Both the position numbers and the translations under genes were made by a program. Source: Firmicutes bacterium UBA4881 (GTDB taxonomy: Bacteria; Bacillota; DTU065). Taken from it: a stretch of DNA of 64,000 nt. Each line of letters starts with the position of its first letter. The stretch's first letter is position 1. This document shows positions 34,099-42,028 of this stretch, in pieces. The stretch spans positions 9,740-73,739 of the forward strand of contig DHDH01000016.1 in NCBI GenBank assembly GCA_002399235.1, written 5' to 3'. The notes below the pieces were generated by a model that worked only from the letters and a program-made list of their open reading frames with translations, was not told the DNA's origin and made no database searches.

Positions 34099-34536
34099 TT
34101 AATTTAAGAAGAGAGTTAGACGCATTGCATGTTGGCCTTCGGCTACCGAAGTTAGATAAAATAAATCACAAACAGGCGGCTCATGATATTCTACATAATC
34201 CATGGCATATTTACGAAAGTCACCAGACTCTGCCAAAATTCTTCTTTCGACGCCTTCCTCGAAGTCTTCGATTTGTGGTTCTACCACTACCGGTTCTGGA
34301 GGGACAGTGCCTGTCAAAAGTCGGTAAAGTATTTTGAAGTTAGACGCATGCATTGCTTCATCACGAGCAAAACCAAGAATAATTGATCGATCTTCTTCTT
34401 CTGGGGCTAATTCTGCTAACCGGTAATAATAAAGAGAGTCGTTTGTTTCATCTGTAATATATTCTTCTAACTTAGTAAGAAGTCCGATAGTTTCGCAACG
34501 CTCATCATGTTTTCTCATGTGTTCGTTGGTCTCCAT
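34099..34536 (-). CDS. Ferritin-like (rubrerythrin/DUF2383-type) helical protein
   Basis: A 145-residue predicted four-helix protein. Possible di-iron ligands lie in FARDEAMHASNFK near 58-67 and SVAEGQHAMRLTLF near the end, with Glu residues in helix 1 (KLEEYITDETND). The layout is that of ferritin-like domains in Firmicutes, whose jobs range from metal storage to redox protection. GAGGTGA precedes the ATG at 34536. It is a single-gene unit on the minus strand, a few genes from feoAB. Confidence 0.7.
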   Translation of the reverse strand: METNEHMRKHDERCETIGLLTKLEEYITDETNDSLYYYRLAELAPEEEDRSIILGFARDEAMHASNFKILYRLLTGTVPPEPVVVEPQIEDFEEGVERRILAESGDFRKYAMDYVEYHEPPVCDLFYLTSVAEGQHAMRLTLFLN

Positions 34537-34732
34537 AAAATCACCTCGTGGTTACATACTATGCTAAAGCCTACTGTTTTTTATAGGCCCAAAGGACTGA
34601 CAAATACTAATACGTGATAGCAAATTTAAAAACTAGATAAAAGGCTTGGCAAAGTTTTTTTATCTAATATGTCAAATATATCGATTAGTTTGTTGGTAAA
34701 AGACCTCGAGAGTGGTTTTTAGTTCCCCGCAT

Positions 34733-34762
34733 AAAAAAAGAAACCGCCATGTTCGATGGCGG
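34733..34762 (-). terminator. Terminator of the secreted protein gene
   Basis: Perfect 7-bp stem CCGCCAT/ATGGCGG (34744-34750 with 34756-34762), loop GTTCG; the plus-strand A-run at 34733-34743 is the minus-strand T-run. Confidence 0.88.
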
Positions 34763-34798
34763 CATGAAAGTATAGTTACCCGATTAATGAGTAGTCTG

Positions 34799-35215
34799 TT
34801 AATTTTTAGCTTTCAGGTAAACCCGGTAATTGGTGTGTTTGCTATTTTTAGATTTAACTACAATTTTATATTGACCTGCCCCTAACTTAATCTCATTTGA
34901 TTTCTTTAAGTGGGGTCCATGGATTTCTTTAATTATTTGGTTAGACATATTATAGATTGTGATGGTCACTTGTCCTTTAGGTGCTTTACCATCAGCAAAG
35001 AGAAGATAATAGCCTGGTTTATCAATTACAATATTTTTGGCAGTGGTGTAATCATTTGAGGCAAAAGTAATGGACCAATCAAGTAGATTTGCTCTCACAG
35101 TAACATGAACTTCATTTTTAGGTATAACCGTAGTTTTACTTGTGACAGTGACAAAAGATGAGCCAAAAAGAAGTGCTAATAGCAAGACTAAGACGACGGC
35201 AATATTTCCTTGCAA
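34799..35215 (-). CDS. Small exported beta-rich protein of unknown function
   Basis: A 138-residue protein beginning with a hydrophobic segment (IAVVLVLLLALLFGSSFV, about 5-22) that serves as signal peptide or membrane anchor. The rest is beta-rich (YYLLFADGKAPKGQVTITIY, LGAGQYKIVVKSKN) and resembles pre-peptidase-type or Ig-like sandwich domains; I do not recognise a family. The start is TTG 35215 behind AAGGAGG (35224-35230). A longer frame to 35413 has no ribosome site and a poor composition. The gene is divergent from the DtxR-type regulator. Confidence 0.6.
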   Translation of the reverse strand: MQGNIAVVLVLLLALLFGSSFVTVTSKTTVIPKNEVHVTVRANLLDWSITFASNDYTTAKNIVIDKPGYYLLFADGKAPKGQVTITIYNMSNQIIKEIHGPHLKKSNEIKLGAGQYKIVVKSKNSKHTNYRVYLKAKN

Positions 35216-35468
35216 CGACAAAACCTCCTTGAAAAATATTTTGGTTAGATGTTGTAAATTAAACTTTCTATATGTGGGGCCTTTATTATTAATACAAATG
35301 TTTTTTCTAGAGTTCGTGTTAAATGAACAAAGAGAAAGCTGGATTAATACGGGCACCATTTTTAGTAGTCTAACAATATTATATGTCTTTATGAATCTGG
35401 TTTGGTTACTCATAATTAAGATAACTTTATTTGCTTGATTACATATATGATAAATTGAGGTGAAAGCA

Positions 35469-35927
35469 ATGGGACGTATATTTCGAACTGTAAGAGGTTT
35501 TGAACAAATACGTTTATCAGAAGAATCGTTATCACCTAGTTTAGAAGATTATTTAGAGATGATATTTCGCAAAACCAATTCGGAAGACGATTTACGTTTA
35601 AGTGATCTAGCTGACCAATTACATGTAAGTGCTGCTTCCGCCACAAAAAATGTTCAACGACTAGCTAATTTAGGGTTTGTTAGTTATGAGCCATATGGCA
35701 AGATTAGGTTGACAGATTTAGGAATAAAGACTGGAGAAGTTCTTTTAACAAGACATGAGACTTTAGAAAAGTTTTTTAAAACTTTAGGTGCAGGAGATGT
35801 AGGGTTTGAGGAAACTGAAATGATTGAACATTATTTAAGTGAAGCTACTGTAAAGAAGCTCAGAATCTTAACGGCTTTTTTGGAAAAGCAAAGCGCCGAT
35901 TGGCAAAGGTTTTCCGAAAACCAGTAA
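35469..35927 (+). CDS. DtxR/MntR-family metal-dependent transcriptional regulator
   Basis: A 152-residue regulator. A winged helix-turn-helix (about 25-85: SLEDYLEMIFRK, SDLADQLHVSAASATKNVQRL, LGFVSYEPYGKIRLTD) is followed by the metal-binding/dimer region with RHETLEKFFKTLG and ETEMIEHYLSEATVKKL. Family members bind Fe(II) or Mn(II) and repress uptake genes. ATG 35469 has GAGGTGA upstream; a GTG at 35460 lies inside that site. feoAB lie 600 bases beyond the next gene, with a palindrome at their promoter that this protein may bind. Confidence 0.87.
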   Translation: MGRIFRTVRGFEQIRLSEESLSPSLEDYLEMIFRKTNSEDDLRLSDLADQLHVSAASATKNVQRLANLGFVSYEPYGKIRLTDLGIKTGEVLLTRHETLEKFFKTLGAGDVGFEETEMIEHYLSEATVKKLRILTAFLEKQSADWQRFSENQ

Positions 35928-36024
35928 GGTCAGGTAGAATAACAATACGAAATCGGCGATAAGTTGCTAGTAGTATTAGACTAAGTAGAAGTTGCAGAAA
36001 ATATAACTTAACAGAAAGAAAATG

Positions 36025-36033
36025 TGCTAAAAT
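36025..36033 (+). promoter_or_regulatory. Candidate extended -10 promoter
   Basis: TG at 36025-36026, one base, then TAAAAT (36028-36033), about 35 bases before the next ATG. No good -35 is seen. Confidence 0.35.
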
Positions 36034-36067
36034 AACAAGCAAAAATCGTGTTAAAGGATGTGATCAG

Positions 36068-36532
36068 ATGCGACAGCTAAGACGAAGCAAATACCAAATT
36101 CCCGATAACGAGGCAGTTAGAATACTCCAAGAAGGAGAATATGGAATACTTGCAACTTGTGGTCTAGATAAAGAGCCTTATGGTACACCCATTAACTATG
36201 TTTATGATGATGGTTTTATTTATTTTCATTGTGCTAACAAGGGTAGAAAAATTGATAACCTAAAGGAAAATAACTTAGTTGGTTTTACTGTTGTAGGTAA
36301 AGCACAGATTGTGCTTAGCAAATACTCTACAAATTATGAAAGTGTTATTGTATCGGGAGAAGCGAGAATTTTATCTGATTGGGAGAAATCTAAACCTTTA
36401 CTTGCATTAATTACGAAATATAGTCCAGACTTTTTGCAAGGTGCGAACGAGTATATCGAGCGATATTTAGAAAAAACTACAGTTATAGAGATAAAAATAG
36501 CTGATTTAAAAGGAAAAAGAAACCCAGGTTAA
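36068..36532 (+). CDS. Pyridoxamine 5'-phosphate oxidase-family flavin protein (NimA-like)
   Basis: A 154-residue FMN-binding split-barrel protein. It has MRQLRRSKYQI at the start, EGEYGILATCGLDKEPYGTP near 22-40 and IYFHCANKGRKIDNLKENN near 60, the pattern of the 5-nitroimidazole-resistance NimA/YcfX-like group. Such proteins bind flavin and reduce small molecules; nitroimidazole resistance is known only for some. AAAGGATGTGA precedes the ATG. It converges on feoB with a shared terminator. Confidence 0.85.
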   Translation: MRQLRRSKYQIPDNEAVRILQEGEYGILATCGLDKEPYGTPINYVYDDGFIYFHCANKGRKIDNLKENNLVGFTVVGKAQIVLSKYSTNYESVIVSGEARILSDWEKSKPLLALITKYSPDFLQGANEYIERYLEKTTVIEIKIADLKGKRNPG

Positions 36533-36555
36533 AAAAGGCCGCTCGCGGCCTTTTT
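36531..36555. terminator. Shared bidirectional terminator (nimA-like gene and feoB)
   Basis: GGCCG/CGGCC stem (36537-36541 with 36546-36550), loop CTCG, flanked by six As and five Ts, so both strands have a T-run. Confidence 0.9.
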
Positions 36556-38671
36556 ATATAAACAATGTTAAAAGTCTAATCCCCTGAGCAATAAATAGAC
36601 AGCTTAAGATACCTACTATTGTCGGTAGAAGAAATGATAGTATAGTCCACTGCCAACTAGAGGTTTCTTTTTTTATCGTAAGCAATGTTGTACCGCAAGG
36701 AAAATGATTCAAAGAAAAGAGAAGGAAGCAAAATGCGGTTAAATTAGTCCAAGAATTATTAATGAGCAAAGTTTTGGTTGTAGTCAGGTTTTCAAGTTCT
36801 AGTAAACTCCCTTGGGAAGTGTAAGCCATAAGGATAATTGGTAGCACAATTTCGTTAGCAGGAAAACCTAATAAGAAGGCTGCCAAAATCACTCCATCTA
36901 GACCCATTAGGTAGCCAAGAGGATGTAAAAAGGAAGAAAGTAGCTCTAGGAAGGTTTTGCCACCAATACCAAGATTGGACATTATCCAGATCAGTGCACC
37001 TGCTGGTGCGGCTACTAAAATGGCTCTTAGCAATACATACAATGTCCTATCAATAAGAGAACGGATTAAGATAAGGCCAATTTGAGGTTTGCGAAAAGGC
37101 GGCAGTTCAAGGGCAAATGAAGAAGGCAATCCTTGCAAGAAGGTTTTCGATAAAAACTTTGATACTAAAAGAGAAACTAGCACGGCACCAACGATCATTA
37201 AAACTAAAAATAGGGAAGCACCAAAAGAACCAAGAAAACCTGGGCCAGAAAAAAATAACAAGGCCATGGTAATTAAAGTTGGAAAACGTCCATTGCAGGG
37301 TACAAAGTTATTAGTAAGAATAGCTATTAATCTCTCGCGTGGCGAATCGATAATACGACACGCAACAACACCTGCAGCGTTACATCCAAACCCCATACAC
37401 ATAGTTAGCGATTGTTTGCCATGTGCTCCTGCAAGCCTAAATGAATTATCTAAGTTAAAGGCAATTCTTGGCAAATAGCCCCAATCTTCGAGCAGTGTAA
37501 AGAGAGGAAAAAATATAGCCATGGGTGGTAACATAACTGCGATGACCCAACTTAAAGTGCGATAGATGCCAAAAACAAAAAGGCCTTTAATCCATTCGGG
37601 AGATTTAAGATAGGTGAGAAAATTTAGTAGTTGCCCTTCTATCCACAAGAAACCTTTGGCGAGAAGCTGCGAAGGATAGTTAGCACCAACTAGTGTAAGC
37701 CAAAATACTATACCTAAAAACAAAAGCATGAGGGGAATACCAAATATTTTCGAGGTGATAATCCGATCAAAGTGATGGTCTCCTCTGCGAGGTTTAGAGT
37801 TTAATTTTAGAACATCTCTGGTTATTTTTTCAGCAGTGGTATAGAGAGTTAATACAATTGATTCCCGAAATTCGCCAGCTAGACTTGGATGTTGTAACTC
37901 ATTTAGTGATTTAGGATCAACAATTAAATTAGCCATAGAAAGGTATTCTTGGAGCTTGTTTGCTAAAGAATAATCGCTATCGAGGAGTCTAAGAGCTAAC
38001 CAACGTTTTTGACGCTCATTAAAGGCAGTGTTGGGCAAAGAAGCTATACCTTTTAAAATAAGTTCTTCGAGAGAATCTGGATACCTAATCTGTATAGGAG
38101 AAATCGCAGGTTCAGAAGCAGTTAACAGAATTGCTTCTTTTAACTTATCTAAACCTTCTCCGTCTCTTGCGTTAGTTCCCACTACTCGAATCCCAAGGTT
38201 CTTGGCAAGTCTGTCTAAATCGATATATATACCTTTTCGTAGAGCTTCATCAAGTAGGTTTACACAGACAACAACCGAAGGAGTTATTTCTAAAATCTGT
38301 AAAGCCAAGTGAAGGTTTCTTTCTAAGCAAGTAGCATCAACAACAACAACAGTAACATCAGGTTGATAAAAACAGAGAAAATCCCTAGCGATCTCTTCCT
38401 CTTGGGAATCAGCAAAGAGAGAATAGGTCCCTGGCAAATCAATCAGTGAAAAAGAATGATCGGCAAAGAAATATTCGCCTGCTGATAGAGCTACAGTTTT
38501 TCCTGGCCAATTTCCAGTATGTTGTTTTAGCCCAGTAAGACTGTTAAATACAGTGCTTTTACCTGTATTGGGGTTACCGGCTAAAGCAATAACAAAATCA
38601 CTTGTTTCAGGAAGAACTAAATTAGTCGATTTTAGCAGAGCTTGCCCAGTAGAACTGTTTGTTAACCCCAA
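36554..38671 (-). CDS. feoB: Ferrous iron transporter FeoB
   Basis: A 705-residue Fe(II) transporter. The N-terminal G domain has G1 GNPNTGKST, G3 DLPGTYS and G4-like VVCVNLLDEA. After a helical GDI-like linker (about 170-290) come about 8-10 transmembrane helices from residue 310 on, with MCMGFGCNAAGV and FVPCNGRFPTL, the conserved cysteine-containing gate motifs. TTG 38671 follows the feoA stop immediately, with AAGGTGA inside the feoA end, so they are coupled. Confidence 0.95.
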   Translation of the reverse strand: MGLTNSSTGQALLKSTNLVLPETSDFVIALAGNPNTGKSTVFNSLTGLKQHTGNWPGKTVALSAGEYFFADHSFSLIDLPGTYSLFADSQEEEIARDFLCFYQPDVTVVVVDATCLERNLHLALQILEITPSVVVCVNLLDEALRKGIYIDLDRLAKNLGIRVVGTNARDGEGLDKLKEAILLTASEPAISPIQIRYPDSLEELILKGIASLPNTAFNERQKRWLALRLLDSDYSLANKLQEYLSMANLIVDPKSLNELQHPSLAGEFRESIVLTLYTTAEKITRDVLKLNSKPRRGDHHFDRIITSKIFGIPLMLLFLGIVFWLTLVGANYPSQLLAKGFLWIEGQLLNFLTYLKSPEWIKGLFVFGIYRTLSWVIAVMLPPMAIFFPLFTLLEDWGYLPRIAFNLDNSFRLAGAHGKQSLTMCMGFGCNAAGVVACRIIDSPRERLIAILTNNFVPCNGRFPTLITMALLFFSGPGFLGSFGASLFLVLMIVGAVLVSLLVSKFLSKTFLQGLPSSFALELPPFRKPQIGLILIRSLIDRTLYVLLRAILVAAPAGALIWIMSNLGIGGKTFLELLSSFLHPLGYLMGLDGVILAAFLLGFPANEIVLPIILMAYTSQGSLLELENLTTTKTLLINNSWTNLTAFCFLLFSLNHFPCGTTLLTIKKETSSWQWTILSFLLPTIVGILSCLFIAQGIRLLTLFI

Positions 38672-38926
38672 TTAAATCACCTTCTCTTGAGAAGAGGAAA
38701 ATATTTTTATACAAGCAGCATCTTCATTACGAAGAGCTATTACACAGTCGCGTATAAGATAGGCTGTGGGATTACTAAAAGGACTGCAAAAGAGTTTAGT
38801 GACATGAGTACCCCTAGTAAATCCAAGATCCCATAAACGGTGGCGTAATGGGCAATCTGAATTTACATATGCTATAACACCAGTTTCGCCTAAAGTTACT
38901 TCGCTTAGAGGATAATAGTCGTTCAA
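38672..38926 (-). CDS. feoA: Ferrous iron transport protein FeoA
   Basis: An 84-residue cytosolic protein with an SH3-like fold that assists FeoB. PLSEVTLGETGVIAYV, the RHRLWDLGFTRGTHV stretch and the ALRNEDAACIKI end match the FeoA family. It starts at TTG 38926 behind GGGGGGT. The promoter and a perfect palindrome lie directly upstream. Confidence 0.92.
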   Translation of the reverse strand: MNDYYPLSEVTLGETGVIAYVNSDCPLRHRLWDLGFTRGTHVTKLFCSPFSNPTAYLIRDCVIALRNEDAACIKIFSSSQEKVI

Positions 38927-38945
38927 TAGTCTACCCCCCTAAAAG

Positions 38946-38959
38946 TTAACCGCGGTTAA
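38946..38959. promoter_or_regulatory. Palindromic operator at the feoAB promoter
   Basis: TTAACCGCGGTTAA is a perfect 14-base palindrome that begins directly after the feo -10 box and covers the expected transcription start. A repressor bound here would block feoAB. The DtxR-type protein at 35469 is the obvious candidate, but the sequence differs from textbook DtxR/IdeR boxes. Confidence 0.55.
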
Positions 38960-38960
38960 A

Positions 38961-38989
38961 ATTATCTTTCACTGACTAGGGTATGACTA
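38961..38989 (-). promoter_or_regulatory. Promoter of feoAB
   Basis: On the minus strand TAGTCA (38984-38989), 17-base spacer, GATAAT (38961-38966). Spacing is ideal and the hexamers match at four and five of six positions. Confidence 0.55.
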
Positions 38990-39316
38990 ACTACTATGAT
39001 TGGTGCTTAGAACAAGTATTTTAAATAAAACATATTTCTGCTTTGTTCTAATTAGGTTTTGTTTAATATCTGGTACCTTGCTTGATCAAGTATTTTTGTT
39101 TTTTAGGCACCTATAAACATAAATTGGATTTGGCTTGTTTTCAAAAATGTAAGCTATTTAACTTAGCTAAATAGTAAACCTGTTCTATAACAAGGATTAC
39201 CTGTAATAAACGTAGAATAAAAAAACAATGCACTTGTAATACAAGCGCAGTAAAATTAGCTTAGTTTTGTTTTAAGCAGCTAGAGCAAAGCTAAGTATGT
39301 GGAGGGTAGTTTAGAT
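38990..39316. other. AT-rich non-coding stretch before the DUF4855 gene
   Basis: I find no gene. Small inverted repeats occur (CTATTTA/TAAATAG near 39154-39174 and CTTGTA/TACAAG near 39233-39246), none with a T-run. A promoter for the rightward gene is expected here but I could not pick one with confidence. Confidence 0.3.
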
Positions 39317-40957
39317 ATGTTTATTGGACTGATTGTAGCACTGTTATTCTTTTCTTTTAATGCATCTGCAGAATCACTTAATGTGGCACTAAATAAACCT
39401 TATGTAGTTAATTTGTCAGCTAATATCCCGTACACAGATACTGGTGGAGAATTAACCGATGGTGTACACGCTAAAGCTTTCTTAGGAGATAAAGCTTGGC
39501 AAGGTTTTGCAAGAATGGATTATCGTATTGTGGTAGTTGATTTAGGAGGCATTTATTCTATTGATCAAATAAAGCTTGGTTCTTTGAAAGATGAAGGGTC
39601 GAATGTCTGGTTTCCAAACAACATGAGTTTAGCTTTATCTAACGATGGCGTTAATTGGCGAGTAATAAACGATAATTATTATTCAAGTAAAGACTTTCCC
39701 CCTAAACCAACAACTCTAGGAGAACTAGAATTATCTGCTTCGGGAGAACAAGGTCGCTATGTTGCTATAAAGTTCGAAGTTGGTTTCTGGGTCTTTGTCG
39801 ATGAATTAGAGGTTTGGGGAAATTTAGTAGCTGAAAGTATTGATAAGTCCAAACTTGATGAGATTAACTACAAAGATATTAACGAAGTAATGCTAAAGTT
39901 TTTTAATAAAAGTGCTTATGAGAAAACTGAAGGCGAAATGTTACATGCATCAGAACAAACTGGAGGAGCCAAAGATATTCTTCTAGTTTATGATCAAGCA
40001 TCTAGTATTCGTTGGAATGAATTATATGCCAACCCTTATGTTGCCTATTTAGATAAGAATTTTGAACCAAAGGATTGGTTTTTCGATACTTTCTTGTTCT
40101 TAGCTTTAACTACACCTAGTGGTCGTAACTTTGGCGCACCCCCCTACGCTGATAAGGCAGATTGGCAATGGTGGTTATGGCGTATGTTTGAGTCTGGGTA
40201 TGGTTTTGACGCCTTTAATAGAGCTGTAACTACAGCTGGTGAAAAATTAGGTGATAGTAGTTATAAAGCAAAAGTTATTGTGATGATCCCTTACCCTGTA
40301 GAAGAGCCTAATCATGCTTTTGATAAAGATAACCCAGGTTATCTTAATGCTAATAAGATAGGTAGAGAAGCTGCTGCTAAGAATAGATTAGAGGTTGTAA
40401 AATGGTATATATCAGAGTTTGAAAAACTGTGGGATGCTGCAGGTTATGACCGATTGGAGTTAATTGGCTATTATTGGTTATCTGAGAATCTAGATAGAAA
40501 TAGTTTAGATCGGTTGTACTTACCTCAAGTAGGTAATTTAGTCAGAGAAAAAGGCTATAGATTCTTTTGGATTCCGTGGTTTATGGCACCAGGTTATTCT
40601 GATTGGCAAGAACTTGGTTTTGATGCAGTAATGTTACAACCAAATTATATGTTTGTGCATGAATCAGCAAAGTCTAGGTTATCTAAAGCAGGTGCGGAAG
40701 CTAAAAGATATGGCTTAGGCTTAGAGTTTGAAGCTGATCCCTCTATATTTAGAAATGCTGAGAAAAGGGAACGCTGGTATGATTACCTCAGAGCAACTAA
40801 TACACTAGGATATGATAAGAATATTTTACGAGGCTATTATCAAGACGTCGATATTCTTGGAACAGCTTCAAGAAGTAGTGAACCTGAATTGCGCGAGATC
40901 TATGACAAGATGTATGAGTTTGTAAAGGGTACCTTTACTGAGACTATTACCGAATAA
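39317..40957 (+). CDS. Secreted DUF4855 protein with an N-terminal F5/8 type C domain
   Basis: A 546-residue exported protein. Signal peptide about 1-18 (ending FNASA), then a discoidin-like carbohydrate-binding domain (about 20-170: VALNKPYVV, RIVVVDLGGIYSIDQIKLG, FWVFVDELEVWG), then a DUF4855 domain (about 200-540; DILLVYDQAS, PYPVEEPNHAF, FFWIPWFMAPGY, DAVMLQPNYMF). The second part looks like a TIM-barrel glycoside hydrolase, but the family has no proven activity. ATG 39317 with GGAGGGT upstream is chosen over a GTG at 39299. A terminator follows. Confidence 0.83.
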   Translation: MFIGLIVALLFFSFNASAESLNVALNKPYVVNLSANIPYTDTGGELTDGVHAKAFLGDKAWQGFARMDYRIVVVDLGGIYSIDQIKLGSLKDEGSNVWFPNNMSLALSNDGVNWRVINDNYYSSKDFPPKPTTLGELELSASGEQGRYVAIKFEVGFWVFVDELEVWGNLVAESIDKSKLDEINYKDINEVMLKFFNKSAYEKTEGEMLHASEQTGGAKDILLVYDQASSIRWNELYANPYVAYLDKNFEPKDWFFDTFLFLALTTPSGRNFGAPPYADKADWQWWLWRMFESGYGFDAFNRAVTTAGEKLGDSSYKAKVIVMIPYPVEEPNHAFDKDNPGYLNANKIGREAAAKNRLEVVKWYISEFEKLWDAAGYDRLELIGYYWLSENLDRNSLDRLYLPQVGNLVREKGYRFFWIPWFMAPGYSDWQELGFDAVMLQPNYMFVHESAKSRLSKAGAEAKRYGLGLEFEADPSIFRNAEKRERWYDYLRATNTLGYDKNILRGYYQDVDILGTASRSSEPELREIYDKMYEFVKGTFTETITE

Positions 40958-40958
40958 T

Positions 40959-41003
40959 AAAACAGTAGGTAGCTAAAATAAATTAGGCTACCTACTGTTT
41001 TTA
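40959..41003. terminator. Terminator after the DUF4855 gene
   Basis: A 15-bp stem AAAACAGTAGGTAGC (40959-40973) with GCTACCTACTGTTTT, a 13-base loop and a T-run. Confidence 0.88.
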
Positions 41004-41136
41004 TACCAGGTAATAACATTTTACTTTGGTTTTTTGCTACATAATGGTATTATATAGATAAGATTTATCTCAAATTAGAGAAATTTTATTCAAGTGATAA
41101 GCTCAAATAGAGCGGATAGTAAGGATAGGTGAAACT

Positions 41137-41967
41137 ATGTCAATTAAGATTGTGGTAGATAGCAGTATCGATCTTCCTGACGAGTACGTTGAAAAGATTG
41201 GCCTAGAGATAGTTCCTCTTACAGTCTCCTTTGGCGAGGATCATTATCTAGATCGTGTTGATATTACACCTGAAGAGTTTCACGAAAGAATGATGCGGGA
41301 AAAGGAGCTACCGAAAACTGCACAACCAGCTCCAGGAAGATTTCTAGAGATTTTTGATAAATTTGGCAAGATGGGTCACCAAGTTATATGTTTATGCTTA
41401 TCAAGTGGTTTAAGTGGAACTTATAATAGTGCCAAATTAGCTCAAAGTATGACCGATACAGAGGTGGAAGTTGTTGACACTTTATCTGGTTCAACAGGCT
41501 TAGGCATCCTTGCTTATCTAAGTTCTAAATGGGCTGAAGTGGGTAAATCTCTCCAAGATATATCTAAAGATATCAAAGAATATGCCGAAAACATTACTGT
41601 ATACGCTCTCTTGGATACTGTAGAAAATGCAGTTAAAGGAGGTCGTCTTAGCCCCATTAAAGGAGCTATTGCCAGTTTACTTAATTTAAAGGTTATTTGC
41701 GAAGTTCGCCATGGTAAAGTTGATGTCGTAGAAAAAGTTAGAGGAACACAAAAGGCATATGCCAGGTTAACAGAATTAATTGCAGAAAAGACAAAAGGTA
41801 GAAAGATACCAATGATCGGTATTGCTCATGTAGCTAACGAAAAAGGTGCTAAAATTTTAAAAGAGGCAGTAATGAATGTTCATAAGGAAGCTGAATACTT
41901 TGAAACTGCTATGGGTGCTACAATTAGTACCTATGCTGGTAAAGGCGGTTTAGTTATAGCATTTTAA
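41137..41967 (+). CDS. DegV family fatty-acid-binding protein
   Basis: A 276-residue protein. It opens with IKIVVDSSIDLPDE, has KTAQPAPGRFLEIF near 65, LSSGLSGTYNSAKLA near 90 and LDTVENAVKGGRLSPIKG near 160, all typical for DegV/FakB. FakB proteins bind a fatty acid for phosphorylation by FakA before phospholipid synthesis. No fakA is adjacent. It is a single-gene unit with a terminator behind it. Confidence 0.93.
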   Translation: MSIKIVVDSSIDLPDEYVEKIGLEIVPLTVSFGEDHYLDRVDITPEEFHERMMREKELPKTAQPAPGRFLEIFDKFGKMGHQVICLCLSSGLSGTYNSAKLAQSMTDTEVEVVDTLSGSTGLGILAYLSSKWAEVGKSLQDISKDIKEYAENITVYALLDTVENAVKGGRLSPIKGAIASLLNLKVICEVRHGKVDVVEKVRGTQKAYARLTELIAEKTKGRKIPMIGIAHVANEKGAKILKEAVMNVHKEAEYFETAMGATISTYAGKGGLVIAF

Positions 41968-41970
41968 TAA

Positions 41971-42006
41971 AAGAAGCCTGACTTGATTAAAGTCAGGCTT
42001 CTTTTT
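41971..42006. terminator. Bidirectional terminator after degV
   Basis: A perfect 14-bp stem AAGAAGCCTGACTT/AAGTCAGGCTTCTT (41971-41984 with 41990-42003) with T-run on the plus strand; the convergent minus gene ends just beyond. Confidence 0.92.
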
Positions 42007-42028
42007 AGACTTACTATTAATTTGAAAG

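Noticed and set aside
34799..35413. Long form of the small exported protein (204 residues)
   Set aside because: The extra 66 residues have no ribosome site and an unlikely composition; AAGGAGG supports TTG 35215.
35142..35438. 98-codon plus-strand frame
   Set aside because: It is antisense to the exported protein gene and its upstream region and lacks a ribosome site.
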